The notes under the pieces were generated by a model. That model ran no database searches. It was not told the origin of the DNA and was given only the letters and a program-made list of their open reading frames with translations. From Opitutaceae bacterium (GTDB lineage: Bacteria; Verrucomicrobiota; Verrucomicrobiia; Opitutales; Opitutaceae), in assembly GCA_016794625.1 (NCBI GenBank), contig JAEUGY010000046.1:62001-126000 (forward strand): a stretch of DNA of 64,000 nucleotides, in the 5' to 3' direction. This document shows positions 34,448 to 42,260 of the stretch, piece after piece (within the stretch, counting starts at the first letter, position 1; the number at the start of each line of letters is the position of its first letter). The translations under genes and the position numbers were made by a program.

Positions 34448-35223
34448 ATCACACCGCAAACTTGGCGGAACGGTTTCAGGCCATGCCGCTCATCGCGATC
34501 CTGCGCGGTCAACGTCATGAGGTGGTCGCGCCCGTGGTGGAGGCGCTGGCCGGAGGCGGCCTGTGTGCCCTTGAAATCACGATGAACACCCCCGGGGCCG
34601 CAGCCCAGATTGCCGCGGCCCTTGCTGTCGCTCAGGAACGACTCGTGATTGGCGCCGGTACGGTCACCCGAATGGCCGAACTCGACGACGCCTGCGCCGC
34701 TGGGGCTCAGTTCATCGTCACTCCGATCGTCGTGCCCGACGTGATCCTTGCCTGCCGGGAACGCGGACTCCCCGTGTTCCCAGGTGCCTTCACTCCAACC
34801 GAGGTGCATCTGGCTCATCAACTGGGCGCAACGATGGTGAAACTCTTTCCGGCGCATCGGCTCGGTCCCGACTATGTACGGGACCTCAAGGCTCCGCTGC
34901 CGCATGTTCGCCTGCTGGCCACCGGCGGCATCACCCCGGAGTCGGTACCCGCGTATGCAAACGCCGGGGTCGATGGCTTTGGGCTCGGCAGCCCGCTGCT
35001 TGCGCCCGAGCGGATCAGGGATGGCGACTGGGTCTGGCTGAAGGAACGGGCGGCGCAGTTTTGCGCCGCGTGGGTTGGGCGGCTGCGGGTCACGAGGTTG
35101 GGCGATCGCGAAAGCGATGCGCGATCCCCCGAACGCGCTCAGGAGGGGAGTGCGGGCGATGGCTCGGTCAACAGGCGGCCAATTTCCGCGCCGACGATCA
35201 GATCGGCCACGGCTCCAAAGTAG
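34444..35223 (+). CDS. dgoA: 2-dehydro-3-deoxy-6-phosphogalactonate (KDPGal/KDPG) aldolase with C-terminal read-through tail
   Basis: The first ~213 residues form a class I KDPG/KDPGal aldolase that yields pyruvate and glyceraldehyde 3-phosphate. The family Glu is in ALEITMN (~residue 45), and the Schiff-base Lys is in MVKLFPAHRLGP (~residue 134), followed by TGGITPE and the GLGSPL phosphate site. A normal family member would end near AAQFCAAW. Here the frame continues ~45 more residues through a hairpin (35104-35126) and overlaps the convergent redoxin gene by 85 bases. The tail is Arg/Ser/Pro-rich and unlikely to be part of the fold; a lost stop codon is the simplest explanation. Confidence 0.88.
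   Translation: MNHTANLAERFQAMPLIAILRGQRHEVVAPVVEALAGGGLCALEITMNTPGAAAQIAAALAVAQERLVIGAGTVTRMAELDDACAAGAQFIVTPIVVPDVILACRERGLPVFPGAFTPTEVHLAHQLGATMVKLFPAHRLGPDYVRDLKAPLPHVRLLATGGITPESVPAYANAGVDGFGLGSPLLAPERIRDGDWVWLKERAAQFCAAWVGRLRVTRLGDRESDARSPERAQEGSAGDGSVNRRPISAPTIRSATAPK
35104..35126. repeat. 7-bp hairpin in the dgoA tail
   Basis: Arms GATCGCG and CGCGATC flank the nine-base spacer AAAGCGATG. It lies at the convergence of dgoA and the redoxin gene and within the unusual 3' extension of dgoA. It could be the old terminator region now translated. It has no T-run. Confidence 0.35.
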
Positions 35224-35657
35224 TGCCCTCGCAGGCGCCCCCGCCGATCGATCAGCACCAGCGTGGGCGTGCCCTGCATGTGATAGGACTGCATCGTCAG
35301 GGGCAGCGGCTGCGTTTCGGACGGCTGGTCGATCGCGATGGGAAACGTCAGCCGGTACTCCTGCACGAACGCGCGCAGCGCTGCGGTCGTCATCGCCTCG
35401 TGGTGCTCAAAGACGCTGTGCAGCCCGAGCACCGCAACCGTGCGTGGATCAAACGTGCGTTGAATCTCCACCGCCTGTGGAAGACCACCGCTCACGCAGC
35501 CGGGGCAGAGCATCTGAAACGCGTGCAGGACGACCACGCGTCCGCGAAGCTGGGTCAAGGTGACGGGCGCTGGCGTATTGAGCCAATGCGACGCCATGAT
35601 GGGCGGCGCCTCGGGAGCGGAAGAGGCCGGCTCCTGCGCGGGCCAAAGAGTTGTCAT
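35139..35657 (-). CDS. Redoxin/thioredoxin-like protein
   Basis: The 172-residue product is a TlpA/AhpC-type thioredoxin-fold protein. After a ~20-residue Ala/Pro/Ser-rich start come LRGRVVVLHAFQMLCPGCVSGGLPQ with the CPGC active site at about residue 52, and MQGTPTLVLIDRRG with the cis-Pro. No clear signal peptide is seen, so a cytoplasmic thiol role is likely. The gene lies 27 bases after the glutaredoxin-like gene in the same direction, and both oppose an HxlR regulator, which suggests a small thiol-stress unit. Its 3' end overlaps the dgoA tail. Confidence 0.82.
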   Translation of the reverse strand: MTTLWPAQEPASSAPEAPPIMASHWLNTPAPVTLTQLRGRVVVLHAFQMLCPGCVSGGLPQAVEIQRTFDPRTVAVLGLHSVFEHHEAMTTAALRAFVQEYRLTFPIAIDQPSETQPLPLTMQSYHMQGTPTLVLIDRRGRLRGHYFGAVADLIVGAEIGRLLTEPSPALPS

Positions 35658-35684
35658 GGTGTGACGCGGGAGCCGGCGATCGGC

Positions 35685-35924
35685 CTACTTCAACGCGCTG
35701 AGCGGCGCGCCGAAATTGAGGTGCAGCGTCTGGTTCCCAATCACCAGGGCCGGGACCGATTTTACGCCGGCCTTTTCGGCCTCGAGCAGGCGCTGCTTGG
35801 CGGTGCCCAGGTGCACCACTTCGAGTGCAACCTTGGTTTGATCGAGATAGCGGTTGACCGCCGATTCGGCGTCGAGACAGACAGGGCAGCCGGCGCGATA
35901 GAAGGTGGCAGTGGTCTTGCTCAT
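35685..35924 (-). CDS. Small glutaredoxin/thioredoxin-like protein
   Basis: The 79-residue product has a glutaredoxin-like fold with the redox pair CPVC in FYRAGCPVCLDAE (residues ~13-16) and SVPALVIGNQTLHLNFG with the cis-Pro. ATG at 35924 is chosen because it follows a good ribosome-binding site (AAGGAA) by a few bases; upstream in-frame starts lie in non-coding sequence. It is divergent from the HxlR regulator and precedes the redoxin gene. Confidence 0.82.
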   Translation of the reverse strand: MSKTTATFYRAGCPVCLDAESAVNRYLDQTKVALEVVHLGTAKQRLLEAEKAGVKSVPALVIGNQTLHLNFGAPLSALK

Positions 35925-36087
35925 GTGTTTCCTTAGGTGTTTGAATTTAACGATTTGAGGCTCGTGGTGAGCCGATGGACCTAAGCATAGCCCAAACTCC
36001 CTGATTGAGGCAGAGGGCACAATTCGGCGCCTCCCCACCATTTTGTGCCTACTCGACGACCGCATCCGCCCCCTCATAATCCCCGCC
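35925..36087. promoter_or_regulatory. Divergent promoter region between glutaredoxin-like gene and HxlR regulator
   Basis: The 163 bases hold a local AT-rich patch (TTGAATTTAACGATTTGAGG) and two inverted repeats. One is CTTAGGT (35932-35938) with ACCTAAG (35979-35985); the other is GGCTC-GTGGT-GAGCC (35959-35973). Either could be the binding site of the HxlR protein, which usually controls its divergent neighbour. This is inference from position only. Confidence 0.35.
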
Positions 36088-36456
36088 ATGTTCGCAAAAC
36101 ACCTGACCTTGAATGAGCGAAACACCTATCGCCGGATTGAGGATGTGGTTGGCTGCAAGTGGTCGGCCGCCGTCGTCGGAGCGCTGCAACGGGGCGTGAC
36201 GCGCCCCGGCCAGATCGAGCGCTACATCCCCGGAATCTCGACGAAGATTCTCAACGAGCGGCTGCGCAAGCTTGTGGCCTACGGCCTTGCGACCCGCGTG
36301 GATCGTTCGGCGGCCGTCTTGCACGTCGAGTATCAGCTCACCCCCAACGGCACGAAGCTAGCAGGCGTGATCGAGCAGCTGCATGCGCTGCAAGTGGAGC
36401 TCACGGCGACCCAGGCCGGCCGATCGGCGGACTTGCCGCCGCCCGACCGCGTCTAG
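36088..36456 (+). CDS. HxlR-family winged-helix regulator
   Basis: The 122-residue product is a single winged-helix domain with VVGCKWSAAVVGALQRGVTRPGQIERYIPGISTKILNERLRKLVAYGLATR and a C-terminal EYQLTPNGTKL, the standard HxlR layout. Residue Cys26 in VVGCKW matches the place where redox- or electrophile-sensing members such as YodB and HypR have their reactive Cys. With thiol proteins divergently transcribed, a role as redox sensor is likely. ATG at 36088 is chosen by family alignment. Confidence 0.88.
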   Translation: MFAKHLTLNERNTYRRIEDVVGCKWSAAVVGALQRGVTRPGQIERYIPGISTKILNERLRKLVAYGLATRVDRSAAVLHVEYQLTPNGTKLAGVIEQLHALQVELTATQAGRSADLPPPDRV

Positions 36457-36485
36457 CCTGTGTCGGGCGCCGACCGCTCCGCCGC

Positions 36486-37565
36486 TCACGCGCGGGGAGG
36501 ACAGGTGGCGCCGTCGTGCCAGGTGCCTTCGACGTAGGTGGTGGTGGGGATTTTGGGCACGCCGAACTTGTTGTGTTGCAGCTGGCCCGCGAGGATTTCG
36601 ACGGCGAGGGCGCCCACGGTGGTGTGGTTCTGCCAGACGCCGGCGGTGGCACCTTGGGTGTCGCCGAGGAAGACATCGACAAAGGCGACGTCCCTCGGCA
36701 CGCGGAGCCCCATTTTCTTGAACAGGGGCAGGACAAACGAGGCTTTGCTGATCACCACCTCGGGGCGGTAAGTGTTGAACCACGCGGCAAAGGCGGCGGG
36801 GTCGGGCAGGAGTTTGGATTTGCTCTCGTTGAGCCAGCGCTCGACCGGCTCCGGTTCGGGGAAAAGGTGGGCCGGGATCCGTTCCTGCGGGGCGAGCACC
36901 TGCTGCTCGCACAGATAGCCGGCGGTCCAGAGATGATCCACGGCGTGATCCCAGCCGCGGTGCATGACAAAGCCGATGCGGCGGTAGCCGGCGGTGATGA
37001 CTTTTTGCATGGCCAGCCGGGCGATGTCGCACTGGTTGTTGGTGACGTTGTGGAGGGCTGGCTGGTGCGGGAAGTAGTCGATCTTGACCGAGCTGAAGTT
37101 CTCCCACTCGAACGCAAGCGCGTCGCCCATTTCGCGTCCGTGGGAGGCGATGATGAGCCCGTTGATGCCGCGCGAGTAGAGTATCTGGCTCAACCGCTTC
37201 TGACTCATGCCCTCATCGCGCATCCAGAAGTGGTCGAGCTTGTAGCCGAGCTCGGTGGCTTTTTCGAGGGCGCCCGCGTAGAAGTCCGGATGGGCGGTGA
37301 CCTTCTTCCAGCCCCAGCGGGTGGCCCAGTTGGTGATGTAGGCCAGGGTCGGGGTATTGCGCCGTTGAATGACCCCGCCCCGGTAGGCGACCAAGGCGCG
37401 CAGGAGCGGGTCGGGAGTGTAGCCCATCTGCTGGGCGAGCGCCTGGATGCGGCGGCGCGTCGTTTCAGGGAGGCGCGGGTGGTTCCGCAGGGCGAGCGAC
37501 ACCGTGGTGACATGCACCTCCGCCTTCAGGGCGATATCGGCCAGGGTTACGCGCTTTTCGCTCAT
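36486..37565 (-). CDS. LacI-family transcriptional regulator of the arabinoxylan locus
   Basis: The 359-residue product has the LacI HTH and hinge (VTLADIALKAEVHVTTVSLALRNHPRLPETTRRRI, residues ~5-40) and a sugar-binding sensor domain. ATG at 37565 starts at the HTH; a longer frame to 37607 is not supported. Its own upstream region holds a CTAATGTTAG palindrome 45 bases before the start, and the same site recurs between the TonB receptor and araF. It is therefore the predicted repressor of this arabinoxylan locus and of itself. Confidence 0.92.
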   Translation of the reverse strand: MSEKRVTLADIALKAEVHVTTVSLALRNHPRLPETTRRRIQALAQQMGYTPDPLLRALVAYRGGVIQRRNTPTLAYITNWATRWGWKKVTAHPDFYAGALEKATELGYKLDHFWMRDEGMSQKRLSQILYSRGINGLIIASHGREMGDALAFEWENFSSVKIDYFPHQPALHNVTNNQCDIARLAMQKVITAGYRRIGFVMHRGWDHAVDHLWTAGYLCEQQVLAPQERIPAHLFPEPEPVERWLNESKSKLLPDPAAFAAWFNTYRPEVVISKASFVLPLFKKMGLRVPRDVAFVDVFLGDTQGATAGVWQNHTTVGALAVEILAGQLQHNKFGVPKIPTTTYVEGTWHDGATCPPRA

Positions 37566-37609
37566 GGAGGGCGAAGCGACTCCACGGGGCCCGCACGGCC
37601 CGTTCAAGT

Positions 37610-37619
37610 CTAATGTTAG
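37610..37619. promoter_or_regulatory. Predicted operator of the second LacI regulator (site 1)
   Basis: The palindrome has arms CTAA and TTAG around TG. With its flanks it reads AGTCTAA-TG-TTAGC (37607-37620), and only the two central bases differ from the copy at 47599-47612. It lies 45 bases upstream of the regulator start, as expected for autoregulation. Confidence 0.55.
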
Positions 37620-37658
37620 CCTGGAACGGGCGCGGGCAGGGGTGGCGGGGGCTGGGGC

Positions 37659-37699
37659 GGGAGCGGAGGTCCCGTCGCGGCCTCGGCGAGGCCGCCTAC
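37659..37699 (-). repeat. REP-like element, family A
   Basis: On the minus strand it has a GTAG head, 8-bp arms and loop GCC instead of GCT. The accessory hairpin is degraded on one side (GGGAGC opposite GGTCCC). It lies between the convergent-end of the GH35-like gene (39 bases away) and the LacI regulator promoter. Confidence 0.7.
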
Positions 37700-37738
37700 A
37701 GCGGAAAGGTGGGGCGGCTTCCGGCGGAACGCGGCGGG

Positions 37739-39397
37739 CTAGCGGTAGCGGTAGAGTTTTACCCGTTGGAGGCAGAAGCGGCCGGGTTCGAGTCGGACGT
37801 GGCGGCCTTGGTGGGTCTGGTCGCCGTTGAGCCAGCGTTCATGCACCCAGGTTCCGTCGACGAAGCGGCCTTCGGCCACGTTCAGAATCCCGGCCTGCTG
37901 GCCGGGCAGGGTGGAGGCAAACGTCACGGTCAATCCGATACCCGCAAAGAGGAACTCATCCTCGCCCAGGGCGATGACCAGCCCGCCGGCCGGGGCGGCG
38001 CCGGCGCGGCCGCCGCCGGCGAGGGCGGAGTTCTCGGTGCCGACGACCACGGCCAGCCCGTCCGCGAGCGACGGCGGGGCGGCGCGCTCGAAGGACGTAT
38101 GAAAAATCCAACGACCCAGGCGCACCTGCAGGGGCTGTCGGTTGTCGGGGCTTTCCTGGAGCAGGCCGGCGGTGAGTCCCTTGCCCTGGTTCTCCACGAG
38201 CAGGGGAGTGAGCTGCCGCACAAGATCATAGGAGGCGGCGAGGTAGCCGGCGGCGGGTTCGGTGTTCGACTCGATGGCGAAGGGACAGAACCCGATCGCG
38301 TCGTGGGCGCCGAACGCGTAGAGCACGTTCACCGCTGCTTCGGGACTGCGCAGGGCTTCCGGGACAAAGAGCGGGTTGCCGCTGCGGGTGTAGAGCCGCG
38401 ACCAATGCATGAAGTTCGGGAAGTAGATATCGGGGGCGAGAAAGTCCAAGGCCGGCGCGGCGGCGCGCCAGACATCGATCAGATGGGGCAGGGGCCCGGC
38501 GCTCGGATACTGGCCGGGTTGGTAGCTGGGACGGATCAGCGCGGCGTTGGCGAACATCGGCAGCGCGAGTTCAGCCTTGCCGGCGGCGGCCACGGCCTGG
38601 GTGAAGGCGGCGAAATGCCAGGCCATGAAGATTTCTTCGCCGGCGGGCGTGGCTCCGAACACCTCCGCCCACGTGCCGGAGGTCCGGCCACCGGCCGCTG
38701 TCCACGTGGCCTGAAGCTCGGGCGCGAGGGTGGACCGGTGACGGCCGAGGTAGTCCAGCAGGTCCGCCGGCACTTGGCCGGCAAAGAGACGGTTGGCCTC
38801 GGCGCTGCGGTCCCTGGGCTCCGGGATCATGCCGATTTCGTTCTCCACCTGCACCATGATGACCGTGTGCTGGGGATCCTGCGTCTTGAGGTGCCGCATC
38901 ATCGCGGCGAAGGCCTTGCTGTCGGCCTCCCGGTTGGCGGCGGAAAACGGCGAAAGGATCTCCAGGCCGCGTCCGGCGGAGTCCTCGGACCGCGGGAAAC
39001 GGGCCTGATCGAGTTTCACCCACGCGGGGGCGTAGCAGGACATGCTGTTCTTCCAGGCGCCAAACCAGAGCAGCACGAGCCGCTGGTCGTGGCTGCGTGC
39101 GTCCTTGAGCAAACCATCGAGCGTGGCGAAGTCGAACCGACCTTCGGTCGGCTCGACGAGGTCCCAGTAGATGGGCACGAGCACGGTGTTGAGATTCCCG
39201 GCCTTCAGCTTGCTCCAGAAGCGCCGCAGGTAGTCGGGTTCGCCGCTCGAATTGCCGAGCTCGCCGCCGCGGATCAGGAAGGGCCGACCGTCCACCAGAA
39301 GTTGGGTGGCGGTGCCCTGTTGGCGCAGGCGCGGCAACTCGGCGGCGGACAGGCTGCCGGTGAGGAGCAGGGTGAACAGGAGGAGGTGTCGTTTCAT
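37739..39397 (-). CDS. Secreted GH35-type beta-galactosidase-like enzyme (DUF5597-type)
   Basis: The 552-residue product has a signal peptide (~residues 1-18) and a TIM barrel starting with LLVDGRPFLIRGGELGNSS. The acid/base Glu is in VQVENEIG (~residue 157) and the nucleophile Glu probably in VPEALRSPE. A C-terminal beta domain follows. The layout matches GH35 proteins with a DUF5597 tail, which are found in xylan and xyloglucan loci and act on galactosyl or arabinosyl side chains. It is the last gene of the minus-strand operon and its start overlaps the xylanase stop by four bases (ATGA). Confidence 0.85.
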   Translation of the reverse strand: MKRHLLLFTLLLTGSLSAAELPRLRQQGTATQLLVDGRPFLIRGGELGNSSGEPDYLRRFWSKLKAGNLNTVLVPIYWDLVEPTEGRFDFATLDGLLKDARSHDQRLVLLWFGAWKNSMSCYAPAWVKLDQARFPRSEDSAGRGLEILSPFSAANREADSKAFAAMMRHLKTQDPQHTVIMVQVENEIGMIPEPRDRSAEANRLFAGQVPADLLDYLGRHRSTLAPELQATWTAAGGRTSGTWAEVFGATPAGEEIFMAWHFAAFTQAVAAAGKAELALPMFANAALIRPSYQPGQYPSAGPLPHLIDVWRAAAPALDFLAPDIYFPNFMHWSRLYTRSGNPLFVPEALRSPEAAVNVLYAFGAHDAIGFCPFAIESNTEPAAGYLAASYDLVRQLTPLLVENQGKGLTAGLLQESPDNRQPLQVRLGRWIFHTSFERAAPPSLADGLAVVVGTENSALAGGGRAGAAPAGGLVIALGEDEFLFAGIGLTVTFASTLPGQQAGILNVAEGRFVDGTWVHERWLNGDQTHQGRHVRLEPGRFCLQRVKLYRYR

Positions 39398-41217
39398 CGC
39401 AGAGTGACCTTGAGTTCCGCTGGCTCTGACGCGGGAGCGAGCGTAAGGGTTGTCTCGACCCGGCGACCGCCGGCTTCGACCACGACCGAATACTCACCGT
39501 GGAAGCCGCGCTGGCGGAAGCGTCCGGCGCCGTCGGTCGTACCGTCGACATTCGTGCGCCACTGCCGGAGCACCAGGTCTTTGTAGACCTTGGCGTTGGG
39601 TTTCTCCGACCAATCGGAGCGGTACATCGCCGCCGGTGGGCGCCAGTGGCAGGTTTCCCAGAAGCCCCAGTGCTGCACGCCGACCACGCTGGGGTGACTG
39701 AAACTGAGGATGAGGAAGTCACGCGTGAAATCCGCCTGCAGTTCCTCGTCGCGCGTCCAGACATCGAATTCCGTCATGCGCACCGGCAGATTGAACTGCC
39801 GCTGGTAACGATCGAGCACCGCGAGGATGTTCACCGGGGCGTTGGGGCGGCCGTTGAAGTGCGCCTGCAAGCCGAGTCCGTCGACCGGAGCCCCGTCCTT
39901 GAGCAGGGTCCGTGTCGTTTGCTCGAAGTGAGCGACGTGATCGGCATCGGTGGTGGCGTCGTGATTGGAGAAATCGTTGAAGTAGAGCGCCACGCCGGGA
40001 AGCTCCTCGCGCGCGATCTTGAACCAAGGGGCCATGATGCCGTCCCCGAACAGCTTCATCAGATCGAAGTTGGTGAAGGGTTCATTGAGCACGTCCCATT
40101 CGTCCAGCAGCCCCTTGGTCGCGCGGGAGATGTCGCGGATGTGGGCGTGCACGATCTCCGGAATTTCCCCCTGCCGCGGAGTCCCGATGCGTTCCTGCAC
40201 GGGTTTCGGCAGGTTCTTGTGTCCCGGCCAGACGAGCACATGTCCGCGCGTATGAAACCCGCGTTCCCGCAGCCAGCGCAGTCCGGCCAGGGTCTGTTGG
40301 TGCGAAAAATTCCCCTTCCATTCCCCCAGCCAGACCGGCCACTTGAGATCGTTCTCGGTGCTGGCGGCGTTGAAGAGTTCCTCGGTGATCTGACGGTAAC
40401 GCAGGTTGTCGGGTGTATCCACCACGAGCCGTTCCATCTGCAGGGCGATGCCCCAGTGGAACGCCGCCCGCCGGTGACTCACCGTGACCTTCGCCCCGGT
40501 GACCGGCCGTCCGGAGGCGTCCTGCACCGAGATGGAGAAGTCCCGTTTCCGAATCTGCTCAATCCGGGCGAGGGCTTCGCGGCGCCAGGCGGCGTCGGCT
40601 TCGCGGCCGACATAACTGAACCGCGTGCGCGGGAGCGAGGCGAAGGCGTGCGAGCGACCGTAGTAGACCGCGTCGATGCCGCCGATTTCCACCGTCTGGC
40701 GCTTGAAGCCGAAGCGCAGCATGAAGGCGGCGCCGTCGGCGGCGAAGTCCTGCGACCAGACAAACGGCACCAGAATCTCCTGCCATTGCCGGGTGAGAGG
40801 GAAGTCGCCCTCGAAGCTGCTGTTCCAATCCACACCATTGCGGCGGATGACGAGCTGGACCCGGCCGCCGGATTCATCGGCGCTCTCGGTCGCGCGCGCA
40901 AAGAACCGCAGGAGCGCGACATCGCCGGTGGATACGGGGAGGGCGTTGAGGGCGCGCAGCTCGATCGCGGCCATCGGGCTGGTGTCCTGGAGGGTCGCGA
41001 TCCGCCAGGCGCGGGTGAAGCCCGGGCCGGTGGCTTCGACCACGCCGATCGCCGCACGGTCGCGGGCGGCAGGGTCGACCTTGGCGCTGAACACGACGAG
41101 CGGGTCTCCCGCGAGCAGCGACCGACCGGCCGGCAGCGTGGTCTGGGCGGAGAGCGTGCCGGCCAGGGTCAGAGTCAGGGCGAGAAAAAGCAGACGGGAA
41201 GGCGACGGGAGTTTCAC
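39394..41217 (-). CDS. Secreted GH10 endo-1,4-beta-xylanase with N-terminal carbohydrate-binding-like domain
   Basis: The 607-residue product begins with GTG and a signal peptide (~24 residues). Residues ~30-200 form a beta-sandwich like a carbohydrate-binding module, then GH10 spans ~220-540. The acid/base Glu379 is in EWDVLNEPF and the nucleophile Glu483 in RMTEFDVW; HTRGHVLVWPGH and NDFSNHD are further GH10 signatures. A last ~50-residue beta domain (GRFRQRGFHGEYSVVVE) ends the protein. It hydrolyses the xylan backbone outside the cytoplasm. Three bases separate it from the dehydrogenase gene upstream. Confidence 0.95.
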   Translation of the reverse strand: MKLPSPSRLLFLALTLTLAGTLSAQTTLPAGRSLLAGDPLVVFSAKVDPAARDRAAIGVVEATGPGFTRAWRIATLQDTSPMAAIELRALNALPVSTGDVALLRFFARATESADESGGRVQLVIRRNGVDWNSSFEGDFPLTRQWQEILVPFVWSQDFAADGAAFMLRFGFKRQTVEIGGIDAVYYGRSHAFASLPRTRFSYVGREADAAWRREALARIEQIRKRDFSISVQDASGRPVTGAKVTVSHRRAAFHWGIALQMERLVVDTPDNLRYRQITEELFNAASTENDLKWPVWLGEWKGNFSHQQTLAGLRWLRERGFHTRGHVLVWPGHKNLPKPVQERIGTPRQGEIPEIVHAHIRDISRATKGLLDEWDVLNEPFTNFDLMKLFGDGIMAPWFKIAREELPGVALYFNDFSNHDATTDADHVAHFEQTTRTLLKDGAPVDGLGLQAHFNGRPNAPVNILAVLDRYQRQFNLPVRMTEFDVWTRDEELQADFTRDFLILSFSHPSVVGVQHWGFWETCHWRPPAAMYRSDWSEKPNAKVYKDLVLRQWRTNVDGTTDGAGRFRQRGFHGEYSVVVEAGGRRVETTLTLAPASEPAELKVTLR

Positions 41218-41220
41218 GGG

Positions 41221-42255
41221 TCAATCGAGGGTAATCTGCACTTTGACGCTCGTGGGCTTCATCCGGGTGGCGTAGTCAAACGCTGCGATGGAATCGGCGA
41301 ACGAGTAGGTATCGGTGATCAACGGACGAACATCGATCTTCCGGCTCCCGAGCAAAGCGAGGGCGCGAGGGAAGACGTGGGCGTAGCGGAAAATGGTTTC
41401 AATGCGGGCCTCCTTCACCTGGGCGGCGACGACGTCGAAGGGCACCGGCGCGCCGGGCATGCCGATCAGCACCACGGTGCCGCCGGGCGCGAGCACCTCG
41501 ATCGCCTGGGCGGTGGACTGCGGCAGGCCCACGGCGTCGAACACCACATCGGCACCCCAGCCATCCGAGAGCCGCCGCACGACCTCGCCCAGGTTCTGTT
41601 CGCGCACATTGACCGGGGTGATCGGACCCAAGCGGGCGGCCAGTTCGAGTTTTGCGGGCAGGACATCGGTGATGACGACCTGGGCGCAGCCCCCGGCCAA
41701 GGCGGCGAGGGCGGTCACCATGCCGATCGGACCGGCGCCCAGCACGACCGCGAGATCGCCCGGCCGCAGCCGGGCCTTGTTCGCGGCATGCAGGCCCACC
41801 GCCAGGGGCTCAACCATGGCTCCTTCGGCGAAGGACACCGGGTCGGGCAGGCGGAACGTGAAGGCCGCCGGGTGCACCACGCTCGGACGCAGGCAGCCGT
41901 GCACCGGCGGCGTCGCCCAGAAACGCACCGCGGGGTCCAGATTGTACAGGCCCAGACGCGTGGCGCGACTCGTGGGATCGGGAATGCCCGGCTCCATGCA
42001 GACCCGGTCGCCCACCCGCAAGTGCGAGACCGCGGAGCCGGCCTCCGTCACCACCCCGGCCGCCTCGTGCCCGAGGATCATTGGTTCTCGCACGACGAAG
42101 GGACCAATCCGTCCGTGCTGATAGTAGTGCACATCGCTGCCGCAGATCCCCACCGTGTGGATACGGATGCGCACATCGTGGGGGCCGAGATCTTCCTCCA
42201 GGGCAAAGGTGCGCAAGGCCAGGGACTTTGTCGATTCGAGGACGAGGGCTGGCAT
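41221..42255 (-). CDS. Sorbitol/xylitol dehydrogenase-type medium-chain dehydrogenase
   Basis: The 344-residue cytoplasmic product has the catalytic zinc motifs CGSDVHYY (~residue 38) and GHEAAG (~residue 62). The structural-zinc Cys cluster is replaced by [20 protein letters not shown] and ATPPVHGCL, the pattern of sorbitol and xylitol dehydrogenases, which lack the structural zinc. The Rossmann motif is [11 protein letters not shown]. In a xylan locus, oxidation of xylitol or L-arabinitol is the likely job. It lies five bases downstream of the esterase gene and three before the xylanase. Confidence 0.9.
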   Translation of the reverse strand: MPALVLESTKSLALRTFALEEDLGPHDVRIRIHTVGICGSDVHYYQHGRIGPFVVREPMILGHEAAGVVTEAGSAVSHLRVGDRVCMEPGIPDPTSRATRLGLYNLDPAVRFWATPPVHGCLRPSVVHPAAFTFRLPDPVSFAEGAMVEPLAVGLHAANKARLRPGDLAVVLGAGPIGMVTALAALAGGCAQVVITDVLPAKLELAARLGPITPVNVREQNLGEVVRRLSDGWGADVVFDAVGLPQSTAQAIEVLAPGGTVVLIGMPGAPVPFDVVAAQVKEARIETIFRYAHVFPRALALLGSRKIDVRPLITDTYSFADSIAAFDYATRMKPTSVKVQITLD

Positions 42256-42260
42256 GGCGA

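Noticed and set aside
17881..35223. The sugar-acid locus considered as an integrative element with att sites
   Set aside because: No integrase gene and no copy of the tRNA 3' end were found around 35 kb, so only an indirect suspicion remains.
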